Shown here: piece after piece, positions 17,570 to 26,206 of the stretch
Position numbering within the stretch: position 1 is the stretch's first letter
Layout: every line of letters starts with the position of its first letter
Source: Bacteroidota bacterium
Lineage (GTDB): Bacteria > Bacteroidota > Bacteroidia > 2-12-FULL-35-15
Assembly (NCBI GenBank): GCA_005772895.1
Contig: SXIH01000024.1
Coordinates: forward strand, 26,428 to 90,427
Direction: 5' to 3'
Length of the DNA stretch: 64,000 bases
Program-made: the position numbers and the translations under genes
The notes under the pieces: generated by a model
What the model saw: only the letters and a program-made list of their open reading frames with translations
What the model was told of the DNA's origin: nothing
Databases searched by the model: none

Positions 17570-19651
17570 TTAGTCCATTTTCGTGACCTTTTTCACCAAA
17601 AACCCATTATCTGTAGCAATATTCAACAGATACATCCCATTTTTTAAGCTGATCGAATTCAGGTCAATTTCTATGGTGTTTTCTCCTTCTGAATAGTCTT
17701 TCTTCTCAATTTGTTTCACAACTTTTCCTAATACGTCCGTTAATTCCATTTTTATTGTTTGTGAGCTTGGTAAATAAAAACTCATTTTAAATGAATTGGA
17801 AAATGGGTTTGGATAAATTGTGAAATTATTTTCAGTAAATATATTTTCGTTTATTCCAACATTGCATGTTCCGGGTAAATTTGCGTCCATCCACAAAATT
17901 CTATCGTTGATCCAATTTTTAATTGCCAATATTTCTCCTGGATAATCTGCCGGAATAGGACTTGGATTTGGCCAGGTATAGGCGCCTAAAATTGGCCAAG
18001 CTGTAAAATGACGGGCTTGTGCTTCATCTAAATACAATGCTAAAGAATCTACATAATTATTTAAAACAGGAATACTCAAAGTTGTTAAACGCAATTCATC
18101 CCATCTGCAATGCAACTCAGCAACATATTGTGGATCTTGTAACAACCGTGCCCACCAAAAATTTGGCTGCCAGCCATCACCGCTACAAACAGATGGGAAA
18201 TTATAAGCCCAACCTGAAGTTACATCGCCTTGACAATAATCTGCATTCCACCAGGCAAGATTGAAATCCCATGCCGGACCAGCTTTTAACTTGCCGCCTT
18301 TACTTTGTTTGTCTTTGTAAAAAAATGTGCTCAAACGATAACCATCCACATTTTTACTCACTTCATTTAAAATAAAATAATCTATGAACGTATTCACGCC
18401 AATGTATTTTCTATAACCGTTAATAGGGTCAGCAAAAGTAGAACTCGCCAAAACGTCTTCCACCGTATCAACATAAGCCATAATGTAATTTCTTTGTTGA
18501 GTAACAATCACTCCATTTTCAGGATACACGTGCACAAAATTGATGGGCGATCCTGTCGGAGAAGGGTAGGGCGATGTCCAGTAACTTCCCGGACCATCAT
18601 CTCTGTCAACTTTAATAATATAGCCACCGGTTAAATCATCTCCGCTTATTTCTGTCGGATCAAGCTTAGGAACATTTATTCTGTTCGAATCGCGTTTTAC
18701 TTTTTCCATCAAAACATAAATTCCCTGATACTGATTATTAATTACCAATTCACAAAATTGCGTGCGTGATGCATAACGACCGGTTTTATTTGCAATGTCA
18801 TACGTAAGAACATTTCGCATACAGGTTTTATCATCGTAAGGAGCATACAAAATCCAATCGTGTTCTTCAGGCATTCCTAGTAAGATTGTATCTTTTTTTA
18901 TTCCAAGATTATCTCTAGTTTCGAAACCATAACTTTTTTGCGGGAACCAGGATGAACTGGAACCACGTGTTTCAATTCCTATTTTATTATTGTAATTATT
19001 ATGTGGGTCGGTCATGTAATTTCGTACACCAAAACCATTGTAAATAATTCCCATTTGTGCGGCCAACTTAGGTTCGTTTGGAATTGTCATACCGCCTGTA
19101 TTAACAACTACAATAGGTAAGTTGGAAGAAGTAAAGTTAAACGGAAGAGCAGGAGTGTTTCCAAATGTAATACTCCAGTCAATTAAATTTCCGGCATCCG
19201 CTCCGTAAGTATCTTCAATCAATAATTTCCAAACACCATTTGCATTTTGTCCGTTATTGAAAGCACCAATAAATCCTTGCGGACGAAAGGTTCCTGTAAA
19301 CGGAGCATTTTCAGTTACAATAGAATTTGCTGCAAAAGCATTTAAACAAGTATTGGTATAATTGTCTCCGTCACTACCATTCGCAATTGATAAATCCACA
19401 ATAGTTCCATCAGGCGATTGCAATGAAATATTTAAATCGGCATCCCAAGTATGTGTAATGTTAAAACAAATTGTTTCTATTCCGAAAATAGTATCAATGG
19501 TTGCCGGACTCAATCCTGAAACTGTCATCGGAAAATTTACCATCGGTCCGCCATCAGGAATCGGTCCGCCAGCAGTACTTGTATACGTTTGTCCAAAAGT
19601 TGGAACTGAAATAATTGTAAAAAAGAATAATATTATTTTTTGCATAATCAT
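17570..19651 (-). CDS. Secreted CotH-kinase family protein with P-domain and T9SS type A tail (copy 2)
   Basis: 693 residues. After a signal peptide come a proprotein-convertase-type P domain (about residues 25-165; FNITHTWDADLNISLQSPDG), a CotH-kinase domain (about 175-560; IETRGSSSSWFPQKSYGFET, LLGMPEEHDWILYAPYDDK, the GPAWDFNLAWWNAD block) and a type IX secretion type A sorting domain at the end (FTIYPNPFSNSF ... YLLNIATDNGFLVKKVTK). CotH proteins are atypical kinases that phosphorylate other secreted proteins. The gene overlaps the upstream paralogue in an ATGA, implying coupled translation; MIMQ gives two candidate starts. Confidence 0.9.
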   Translation of the reverse strand: MIMQKIILFFFTIISVPTFGQTYTSTAGGPIPDGGPMVNFPMTVSGLSPATIDTIFGIETICFNITHTWDADLNISLQSPDGTIVDLSIANGSDGDNYTNTCLNAFAANSIVTENAPFTGTFRPQGFIGAFNNGQNANGVWKLLIEDTYGADAGNLIDWSITFGNTPALPFNFTSSNLPIVVVNTGGMTIPNEPKLAAQMGIIYNGFGVRNYMTDPHNNYNNKIGIETRGSSSSWFPQKSYGFETRDNLGIKKDTILLGMPEEHDWILYAPYDDKTCMRNVLTYDIANKTGRYASRTQFCELVINNQYQGIYVLMEKVKRDSNRINVPKLDPTEISGDDLTGGYIIKVDRDDGPGSYWTSPYPSPTGSPINFVHVYPENGVIVTQQRNYIMAYVDTVEDVLASSTFADPINGYRKYIGVNTFIDYFILNEVSKNVDGYRLSTFFYKDKQSKGGKLKAGPAWDFNLAWWNADYCQGDVTSGWAYNFPSVCSGDGWQPNFWWARLLQDPQYVAELHCRWDELRLTTLSIPVLNNYVDSLALYLDEAQARHFTAWPILGAYTWPNPSPIPADYPGEILAIKNWINDRILWMDANLPGTCNVGINENIFTENNFTIYPNPFSNSFKMSFYLPSSQTIKMELTDVLGKVVKQIEKKDYSEGENTIEIDLNSISLKNGMYLLNIATDNGFLVKKVTKMD

Positions 19652-21702
19652 TGTGAAATTAATTTTCCTGTGGCAATAATTTTCTCTGAAGTTTTTAATT
19701 GATAAAAATACATTCCGGGATTCATTGCATCATTGTTAATAGTAATTGAGTTTTTCCCATTCGGAATAAATAATGTTTTTATTTTTTTACCAAGCATGTC
19801 GTAAATTTCTAATTCTTTTTCTGAAGCATGCTCATAAGTAAAAGTGAAAGTTGTACTTGATGAAAACGGATTAGGAAAAATTTTCACATTCGCTTTTTCT
19901 GAATTGTATTCCGGTGCCGAAAGGTTCCAGCACAGACTAGGCAAATTTACATCCATCCATTGAGAGCGTGCCTGAAACCACCATTTTAAATAATCAACTT
20001 CTTCCTGATAGTTGGCGCCAATAAAATAATTCCAGTTTACATAAGTTCCCATAATCGGCCACAAAGTAAAATTTCTCTGTTGCGATTCGTTGAGATATAA
20101 AGCTATGGAATCAATCCAAATATTAATTGAATCGGTATCTAAAATTCCCATTCTCAATTCTGTCCAGCGACATTTCACTTGGTTTGCATAAGCTGTATCT
20201 TGTAGCAAACGAGGCCACCAGTTGGGTGGTTCTGAAGTAAAGGTCGGACAAACAGTTGCAAAATTATATTGCCATCCTGTTGTATCAAAAGCATCACAAT
20301 AATCTGCGTTGCCATACGAAAGATTAAAATCCCACATCGGTCCGCAACTTAATTTTCCTCCTTTGCTGTCTTTATCTTTATACATAAAACTGCTGGAGCG
20401 ATAACCATCCACTGTTCTGCCTAATTCCTGCATAAGAAAAAAATCAACGAATGAACCTGTATTAATGTATGCTCTAAAACCCGTTGTTAAATCCGAAAAG
20501 GTTGGACCGTAAACTACATTTTCAAAAGTGGTCACATAATTTTTTATATAATTTAATTGTGGTACTGTCAGCTCAATGTCTTCCGGATCGTGATAAAGAA
20601 ATTTTACTTTTGGTTGGTAAGGCGAAGTCCATGTAGTAGAACTGCTTCCTGTTACTTTATCTACTTTAATAATGTATCCGCCCGTTAAAGAATCTCCTGC
20701 ATTATCATCCAAATCTAATTTTGCAATATCCACTCTGTTTTTATCACGCTTCACTCTTTCAAGCAATGTATAAACTCCCATGTACTGATTGTTTATCACC
20801 AATTCGCAATAAACATAACGTGGCGAATAAGGTTGCATTTTCGAAAACAAGTTGTAAGTGATTTCATTTCTCATCAATGTTTTATCCGGATAAGCGCCAT
20901 ACAAAATCCAATCGTTTTCACTTGGCATTCCTAATAATGAAACATTTACTTTTGCACCAAGTGCATCTCTTGTTTCTACTCCGTACGATTTTTTTGGATA
21001 TTGTTGTGATGTAGAACCTCTTATTTCAATGGCAATTTTTCCATTGTAATTATTAAAAGTATCTGTCATATAATTTCTAACGCCAACACCATTGTAAATA
21101 ATTCCCATGTCGCATGTAATTTTCGGATCATCAGCAATCGTTTGTCCCAAAGTATTTAAAACAACAATTGGAAGATTAGAAGAATAAAACGGAAATGGTT
21201 TTGAAGGTGTATTTCCGAAAGTGATATTCCAACTGATAAGGTTGCCGATATCGCCAAATGAATTATCGTTGATTAATAAATTCCAAACTCCGTTACCTGC
21301 TTGTCCGTTATTTAATGAACCAATATAACCTTGCGGACGAAAGGTTCCGGTAAACGGAGGAAATCCCAAGACAATGGAAGTAGCAGCGAATCCATTAAAA
21401 CAAGTATTGGTATAATCCGAACCGCCCCATCCATTGGAAACAGAAAGGTCAACAATGTTTCCATCAGGCGCCTGAATGGCAATTTGCAAGTCGGAAGCCC
21501 AGCTGTGACTGATATTAATACAAATACTTTCTAAACCGAAAATGGTATCAATAGTTGTAGGAGAAAGTCCGGAAACGGTTATAGGAAAAGCAACCTGCGG
21601 ACCGCCATCAGGAATAGAACCACCCGCAGCACTTGAATAAGTTTGTGCTTTTGAAAGGAATATCGAGAATACTAAAATAGTTAGCAGGTAAATCTTTCTC
21701 AT
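19648..21702 (-). CDS. Secreted CotH-kinase family protein with P-domain and T9SS type A tail (copy 1)
   Basis: 684 residues, a tandem paralogue of the next gene with the same order of parts: signal peptide, P domain (ISHSWASDLQIAIQAPDG), CotH-kinase domain (IEIRGSTSQQYPKKSYGVET, LLGMPSENDWILYGAYPDK, GPMWDFNLSYGNAD) and type A sorting domain (VKIFPNPFSSSTTFTF ... YFYQLKTSEKIIATGKLIS). The two differ along their whole length, so the duplication is old. The product is probably exported through the type IX system and processed at the tail. It is the first gene of the CotH operon and is divergent from higB. Confidence 0.9.
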   Translation of the reverse strand: MRKIYLLTILVFSIFLSKAQTYSSAAGGSIPDGGPQVAFPITVSGLSPTTIDTIFGLESICINISHSWASDLQIAIQAPDGNIVDLSVSNGWGGSDYTNTCFNGFAATSIVLGFPPFTGTFRPQGYIGSLNNGQAGNGVWNLLINDNSFGDIGNLISWNITFGNTPSKPFPFYSSNLPIVVLNTLGQTIADDPKITCDMGIIYNGVGVRNYMTDTFNNYNGKIAIEIRGSTSQQYPKKSYGVETRDALGAKVNVSLLGMPSENDWILYGAYPDKTLMRNEITYNLFSKMQPYSPRYVYCELVINNQYMGVYTLLERVKRDKNRVDIAKLDLDDNAGDSLTGGYIIKVDKVTGSSSTTWTSPYQPKVKFLYHDPEDIELTVPQLNYIKNYVTTFENVVYGPTFSDLTTGFRAYINTGSFVDFFLMQELGRTVDGYRSSSFMYKDKDSKGGKLSCGPMWDFNLSYGNADYCDAFDTTGWQYNFATVCPTFTSEPPNWWPRLLQDTAYANQVKCRWTELRMGILDTDSINIWIDSIALYLNESQQRNFTLWPIMGTYVNWNYFIGANYQEEVDYLKWWFQARSQWMDVNLPSLCWNLSAPEYNSEKANVKIFPNPFSSSTTFTFTYEHASEKELEIYDMLGKKIKTLFIPNGKNSITINNDAMNPGMYFYQLKTSEKIIATGKLISQ

Positions 21703-21781
21703 TTACTTAATTTTACACTAATGTAAGATTAAATTAACAGATATTCAAGAGTTTTTGGATAGCTGAATTCAGTTAAAAGAG

Positions 21782-21819
21782 TTTGAAATTTAAAACTAAT
21801 TGCTTACCTTTGGCGTAAG
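21782..21819 (+). promoter_or_regulatory. higBA promoter with overlapping dyad
   Basis: TTTG (21782-21785), a 19-base spacer, then TACCTTTG (21805-21812): a full match to the Bacteroidota -33/-7 arrangement. A 5-bp inverted repeat, CTTAC-N7-GTAAG (21803-21819), covers the -7 box, and a further CGTAA follows at 21825. The dyad is a candidate operator for autorepression by HigA, which is inference. Confidence 0.65.
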
Positions 21820-21836
21820 TAACGTAAAACGGCAGT

Positions 21837-22118
21837 ATGATTCTATCATTTGGCGACAAAGACACAAAGAAGATTTGGGAAGGCGAGCGAATAAAAGGTT
21901 TGTCGACTGAAATACAGGAAATGGCCAGAAGAAAGCTGAGAATGTTGAATAACTCACAGAATTTGGCTGACTTGCAAATTCCGCCTTCAAACCGATTGGA
22001 AAAATTGAAAGGAAATTTCAAAGAATTTTATTCAATCAGAATTAACAATCAGTGGCGAATAATTTTTAAGTGGAATAACGGAAATGCAGATCAAGTTGAA
22101 ATAATAGACTATCACTAA
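21837..22118 (+). CDS. higB: HigB-type (RelE/ParE superfamily) toxin
   Basis: 93 residues, typical for HigB, a ribosome-dependent mRNA interferase. Family features are IWEGERIKGLSTEIQEMARRKL, the PPSNRLEKLKG loop and YSIRINNQWRIIFKW. The toxin precedes the antitoxin, the normal hig order, with ten bases between. A well-formed promoter with a dyad lies upstream. Confidence 0.92.
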   Translation: MILSFGDKDTKKIWEGERIKGLSTEIQEMARRKLRMLNNSQNLADLQIPPSNRLEKLKGNFKEFYSIRINNQWRIIFKWNNGNADQVEIIDYH

Positions 22119-22128
22119 ACGAACGAAA

Positions 22129-22428
22129 ATGAAGAAACTAAAAAACATACATCCCGGAGAAATTCTTAATGAAGAATTTTTATTGCCATTGGAAATCTCT
22201 GCGTACAAACTTTCCAAAGATATTGGTATTCCTCAAACACGTGTTTCTGCAATCATAAAAGGGAACAGACGAATAACTGCGGATACTGCACTTCGACTAT
22301 CGAAATATTTCGGGAACTCCGCTAAATTTTGGCTCGGACTTCAGGATGACTTTGATATTGAAGAAGAAGTAAATCAAAAAAAAGCAGAATTGAATGCAAT
22401 TAAACAATGTACGCAAAACGCAGCGTAA
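22129..22428 (+). CDS. higA: HigA-family antitoxin
   Basis: 99 residues. HigA binds HigB and, through its Xre helix-turn-helix, represses the operon. The start IHPGEILNEEFLLPLEISAY and the helix-turn-helix (residues about 24-72; LSKDIGIPQTRVSAIIKGNR, TADTALRLSKYFG) are characteristic, as is FWLGLQDDFDIE. recJ follows after 15 bases on the same strand, so some read-through is possible. Confidence 0.94.
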   Translation: MKKLKNIHPGEILNEEFLLPLEISAYKLSKDIGIPQTRVSAIIKGNRRITADTALRLSKYFGNSAKFWLGLQDDFDIEEEVNQKKAELNAIKQCTQNAA

Positions 22429-22443
22429 AGAAGATAAAAGAAT

Positions 22444-24165
22444 ATGGAGAAAAGATGGAGCATAAATTCAAGTGCTGATGAGAAAGTTGTAAATCAACTA
22501 GCAGAAGAATTGAAAATTGAAAAAGTGTTGGCGAATTTATTGGTGCAACGTGATATTAAAACCTATGACGAGGCAAAAAAATTTTTCCGGCCTTCTTTAG
22601 ATAATCTGCATGATCCTTTTTTAATGAAGGACATGGATGTAGCTATTGCCCGTTTGGAAAAAGCAATTTCCAACAAAGAAAAAATTCTGGTGTTTGGTGA
22701 TTATGATGTGGACGGAACAACAGCTGTTGCACTTGTGTATTCGTTTTTGAAAACTTTACCTGAGTCAGAAGGCCTTGCGGATTATTACATTCCCGACAGA
22801 TATACCGAAGGTTACGGAATTTCTTTCATGGGAATTGATTTCGCGAAAGAAAATAATTTCTCATTAATCATTGCACTCGATTGCGGAATAAAAGCAATTG
22901 ATAAAGTGGATTATGCCAATGAACGCAACATCGATTTTATAATTTGCGATCACCATCGTCCGGGCGACACACTTCCAAAAGCTGTTGCAATTTTAGATCC
23001 TAAGCGTAACGACTGCAGTTATCCTTTTGACGAATTATGTGGCTGCGGAGTTGGATTTAAATTGGTGCAAGCCTACGCACAAAAAAATAATATTTCTTTC
23101 GAAGAACTTATTCAATACCTTGATTTAACTGCCATTTCCATCGCTTCGGATTTGGTTCCGATTGTTGATGAAAACCGTGCTTTGTGTTATTTTGGATTGG
23201 AGCAGATAAATAGAAATCCACGCAAAGGAATAAAAGCAATTTTAGAATTGGCGAACATCAAAAAAGAAGTAACGATGAACGAATTGGTGTTCACCGTTGG
23301 TCCGCGTATAAATGCAGCAGGAAGAATTGAGACAGGAAGAAATGCGGTTGCACTTTTGGTTTCCGATAATCATGCCGATGCAAAAACATCCGGAATAAAT
23401 ATCAATACTTCGAATACCGAACGCAGAGCATTGGATGTAAGCATCACACAACACGCTTTCAGTATGATTGATGAAAGTGAAGAATTAATCAAACGTAAAT
23501 CAACCGTATTGTTTCATCCCGATTGGCACAAAGGTGTGATTGGCATTGTGGCTTCTCGTTTAACGGAAAGATATTACCGCCCGACCATTGTTCTTACGGA
23601 GTCGAATGGAATGGCAACTGGTTCTGCACGTTCTGTAAAAGATTTTGATGTATACGATGCCATTGAAGCCTGTTCCGATTTGTTGGAACAATTTGGCGGG
23701 CATAAATATGCAGCCGGACTTTCTATGAAATTAGAAAACCTTGCAGCCTTCCAACAAAAATTTGAAGAAGTAGTTTCTGCAACCATAAAAGATTACATGC
23801 TGGTTCCTGAAATTGCCATTGATGCAGAATTAAAATTATCCGACATCACACCAAAATTTTTCCGAATCTTAAAACAGTTCGAACCATTTGGTCCAGGAAA
23901 TATGTCGCCAGTTTTCATGAGTAAGAACCTTGTCGACAAAGGTTATGTGCGTATTGTAGGAAACAACCATTTGAAAATGGATATTCAATCTGCCGAAAAT
24001 CCAAAAGAGACATTTTCAGCAATTGCTTTTTCTCAGGGACAGCATTTTGATGATGTGCTTCGCAAAAAAACATTCAGTGCTTGTTATGCGGTTGAAGAAA
24101 ATGAGTTTAATGGAAATGTGTCGCTTCAATTGAATGTGAAGGATATGAAGGTGGATAATCAATAA
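22444..24165 (+). CDS. recJ: Single-stranded-DNA-specific exonuclease RecJ
   Basis: 573 residues. RecJ degrades single-stranded DNA 5' to 3' in recombination and repair. DHH-family motifs are present: VFGDYDVDGTTAVAL, ALDCGIKA, the name-giving ICDHHRPGD, and the DHHA1 part with GPRINAAGRIETG and GGHKYAAGLSM. The C-terminal OB-like end NGNVSLQLNVKDMKVDNQ is repeated, diverged, 1.28 kb downstream (see the direct repeats and the chimeric ORF). The gene itself looks full length. Confidence 0.94.
   Translation: MEKRWSINSSADEKVVNQLAEELKIEKVLANLLVQRDIKTYDEAKKFFRPSLDNLHDPFLMKDMDVAIARLEKAISNKEKILVFGDYDVDGTTAVALVYSFLKTLPESEGLADYYIPDRYTEGYGISFMGIDFAKENNFSLIIALDCGIKAIDKVDYANERNIDFIICDHHRPGDTLPKAVAILDPKRNDCSYPFDELCGCGVGFKLVQAYAQKNNISFEELIQYLDLTAISIASDLVPIVDENRALCYFGLEQINRNPRKGIKAILELANIKKEVTMNELVFTVGPRINAAGRIETGRNAVALLVSDNHADAKTSGININTSNTERRALDVSITQHAFSMIDESEELIKRKSTVLFHPDWHKGVIGIVASRLTERYYRPTIVLTESNGMATGSARSVKDFDVYDAIEACSDLLEQFGGHKYAAGLSMKLENLAAFQQKFEEVVSATIKDYMLVPEIAIDAELKLSDITPKFFRILKQFEPFGPGNMSPVFMSKNLVDKGYVRIVGNNHLKMDIQSAENPKETFSAIAFSQGQHFDDVLRKKTFSACYAVEENEFNGNVSLQLNVKDMKVDNQ
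24131..24150 (+). repeat. Left copy of 20-bp direct repeat (end of recJ)
   Basis: TGAATGTGAAGGATATGAAG, within the last codons of recJ. It is identical to 25407-25426. The wider flanks are homologous but diverged. Confidence 0.85.
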
Positions 24166-24193
24166 TATTTTGTAGATTAAAAGTTTAAAAAAG

Positions 24194-25213
24194 ATGGATA
24201 AAGACATCATGCCGCAATCAAATGATATAATATTTTATTCATCACCCGATGGTGATGTAAGAGTAGAAGTGTTTTTTCAAGAAGAAACATTTTGGTTAAG
24301 CCAAAAGAAAATTGGAGAGCTATTTGGCAAATCGAAAGCCACTATTAGCGAACATTTAAAAAACATTTTCGAAACAGAAGAATTAAACGAAAAATCAGTT
24401 GTTCGGAAAATCCGAACAACTGCCGAAGATGGCAAATTATATCACACTAATTTTTACAACCTTGACGCAATTATTGCAGTTGGATACCGTGTAAACAGTT
24501 TTCAGGCAACACAATTTCGTATTTGGGCAACTAAAACGTTGAGGGAATTTATTATTAAAGGTTTTGTATTGGATGATGAACGTCTGAAACAAGGCAAACG
24601 CTTTGGTAAAGATTATTTTGACGAATTACTTGAACGTATCCGCGAAATTCGTGCAAGTGAAAGACGTTTTTATTTGAAAATAACCGACATTTATGAGCAA
24701 TGTAGTATAGATTATAAAAAAGACGCTGAGATAACACAAACATTTTTTAAAACAGTTCAAAATAAATTGCATTGGGCAACGACTGGTAAGACTGCTGCAC
24801 AAATAATTTCAGAACGAGCAAGTTCTATAAAGCCTAATATGGGTTTGCAGACTTGGAAGAATGCACCCAAAGGAAAAGTTTTAAAAACCGATGTTTCTAT
24901 TGCTAAGAATTATTTAATTGAAAAGGAAATTAAAGAACTGGAACGCGTTGTAACTATGTATTTAGATTATGCGGAAAATCAAGCGGCAAGGCAAATACCA
25001 ATGAAAATGACAGAGTGGATTACAAAACTTGATGCTTTTTTACAGTTCAATGAATATCAAATATTAAAAGACGCAGGTAATGTGAAACATGAAGTAGCAA
25101 AGCAATTAGCTGAAAATGAGTATGAAAAATTTAGAATAACTCAAGATAAGAATTTTGAAAGTGATTTTGAAAGTGAAACAAGAAAAATCTCGGACAAGAA
25201 AAAGAAAAAATAA
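24194..25213 (+). CDS. Virulence RhuM family protein
   Basis: 339 residues. The RhuM family pattern is clear: IIFYSSPDGDVRVEVFFQEE, WLSQKKIGELFGKSKATISE (helix-turn-helix-like), the YNLDAIIAVGYRVNS block, RIWATKTLREFIIKGF, and the long helical C-terminal half with EYEKFRITQDKNFESDF. RhuM proteins are common in accessory regions, and their biochemical role is not settled. It lies between the two copies of the recJ 3' end, so it arrived with that rearrangement. The ORF ends in an A-rich run; a neighbouring frame stays open there (EKEKIIAELKQYEKEKHK), so a small tail frameshift is possible. ATG 24209 is an alternative start. Confidence 0.88.
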   Translation: MDKDIMPQSNDIIFYSSPDGDVRVEVFFQEETFWLSQKKIGELFGKSKATISEHLKNIFETEELNEKSVVRKIRTTAEDGKLYHTNFYNLDAIIAVGYRVNSFQATQFRIWATKTLREFIIKGFVLDDERLKQGKRFGKDYFDELLERIREIRASERRFYLKITDIYEQCSIDYKKDAEITQTFFKTVQNKLHWATTGKTAAQIISERASSIKPNMGLQTWKNAPKGKVLKTDVSIAKNYLIEKEIKELERVVTMYLDYAENQAARQIPMKMTEWITKLDAFLQFNEYQILKDAGNVKHEVAKQLAENEYEKFRITQDKNFESDFESETRKISDKKKKK

Positions 25214-25231
25214 TCGCAGAGTTGAAGCAAT

Positions 25232-25438
25232 ATGAAAAAGAAAAGCACAAATAAAAATTTAACATCCTTCTCCGACCATTTGGACAAAGAATATGGAAGA
25301 CACGGAACCAAAAAGAGAGAAAAATTCGAAGAAGGGTTTGAAGCATTTAAACTTGGTGTTATGGCAAACAAAGAAAACGAAAACAATGGGAATGTTTCTT
25401 TGCAGATGAATGTGAAGGATATGAAGATGGAGAAATAG
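25232..25438 (+). pseudogene. Chimeric ORF: truncated Xre antitoxin fused in frame to a second recJ 3' end
   Basis: 68 codons. Residues 1 to about 45 (NLTSFSDHLDKEYGRHGT, REKFEEGFEAFKLGVM) match the N-terminus of the Xre antitoxins that accompany RelE-type toxins, but where the helix-turn-helix should begin the sequence switches to KENENNGNVSLQMNVKDMKM, a diverged copy of the RecJ C-terminus. The recJ-like codons differ from the genuine recJ end mainly at synonymous positions (GGA/GGG, GTG/GTT, TCG/TCT, CTT/TTG, CAA/CAG). So this is a recombination joint, not an intact antitoxin. Whether the fusion is translated is unknown. Confidence 0.8.
25407..25426 (+). repeat. Right copy of 20-bp direct repeat
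   Basis: Perfect copy of 24131-24150, in the same reading frame relative to the RecJ-like peptide. It closes a 1.28-kb segment holding RhuM and the antitoxin fragment. Confidence 0.85.
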
Positions 25439-25439
25439 A

Positions 25440-25724
25440 ATGGAAAATGGTTTAAATATTACAGCAATACTTTCTGGAATAACTTTTCCAGTATTTGTTT
25501 TTGCATTTATAATGCATTATAGATTATTAATAAGGTTAAATATTATCAATAATAGTGTTATGAAAGAAGAAAAATATTCATTTAGAGAGCTAAAAAAAAT
25601 AAAAAAACAATCGGTGAATTCCGAAGAGATAAAAATTATTGATAAAATAATTTTTTATGGAAGATTGAAAAATATATTTTTTGTTCCAATAATATATTTT
25701 TTAGTCTCTTTGTTTGTAAGGTAA
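25440..25724 (+). CDS. Small two-helix membrane protein, unknown
   Basis: 94 residues. One hydrophobic helix at each end (about residues 7-30 and 78-93) encloses a basic, charged middle (RELKKIKKQSVNSEEIKI). No family is recognised. The ATG lies two bases after the stop of the chimeric ORF, so it could be translated from the same message. It belongs to the accessory stretch between recJ and dnaG. Confidence 0.5.
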   Translation: MENGLNITAILSGITFPVFVFAFIMHYRLLIRLNIINNSVMKEEKYSFRELKKIKKQSVNSEEIKIIDKIIFYGRLKNIFFVPIIYFLVSLFVR

Positions 25725-25781
25725 ATTGAGTATAGAAAATATTTTTTTACAGATGAAGGTAAAGATCTATATTGACATTGG

Positions 25782-26189
25782 ATGACAAAAAATGAACTAA
25801 TAGAATTGCTTTTCGAAGCATATAAGAATGGATCTCTCGTGACCCCAAAACATAATCCCAAAGAGCTTTCGAAGGTTATGCCTAAATTCAGAACGGTTAT
25901 TTCTGATGAGGTATATGACAATCTTTATCATTGTTTAGAAACAGGAATCGAGAAAATATATGAATATCAAAATAGCAAAGGAGCCTACTATGAAATTTGT
26001 CTTAACTCAAAATATGAATTCGCATCTTCTGGTGTTCATGAGTATTGTCCTTTCCCTTTTGAGGGTTATAATAGAATAATTGCTGTATATGGAGAAAAGC
26101 GAAAGTGGCATATTTTCGGAGAAACAAGTACTAAAATTGAAGAGAAAATTAAAATAGGAGAACTAATCAATAAGGTTGAATTAGTGTGA
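25782..26189 (+). CDS. Orphan hypothetical protein (135 aa)
   Basis: Soluble and mixed alpha/beta by eye, without signal peptide or known motif. It begins with an amphipathic helix (TKNELIELLFEAYKNG) and has an aromatic-rich centre (YYEICLNSKYEFASSGVHEY). It lies after the RhuM region and convergent with dnaG, 17 bases apart. The position in an accessory stretch would suit an immunity- or defence-related protein, but nothing in the sequence shows this. Confidence 0.55.
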   Translation: MTKNELIELLFEAYKNGSLVTPKHNPKELSKVMPKFRTVISDEVYDNLYHCLETGIEKIYEYQNSKGAYYEICLNSKYEFASSGVHEYCPFPFEGYNRIIAVYGEKRKWHIFGETSTKIEEKIKIGELINKVELV

Positions 26190-26206
26190 AATAAAATTTA
26201 TTTCCA

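Noticed and set aside
24194-25213. RhuM as the toxin partner of the truncated antitoxin
   Set aside because: The antitoxin fragment belongs to a type usually paired with small RelE-like toxins, and its loss of the helix-turn-helix shows the locus is rearranged; adjacency alone is not enough.
25131-25386. Phenylalanine-rich minus-strand ORFs opposite the chimeric antitoxin
   Set aside because: They are the antisense of lysine/glutamate-rich coding sequence (AAA/GAA reads as TTT/TTC), which explains the composition.
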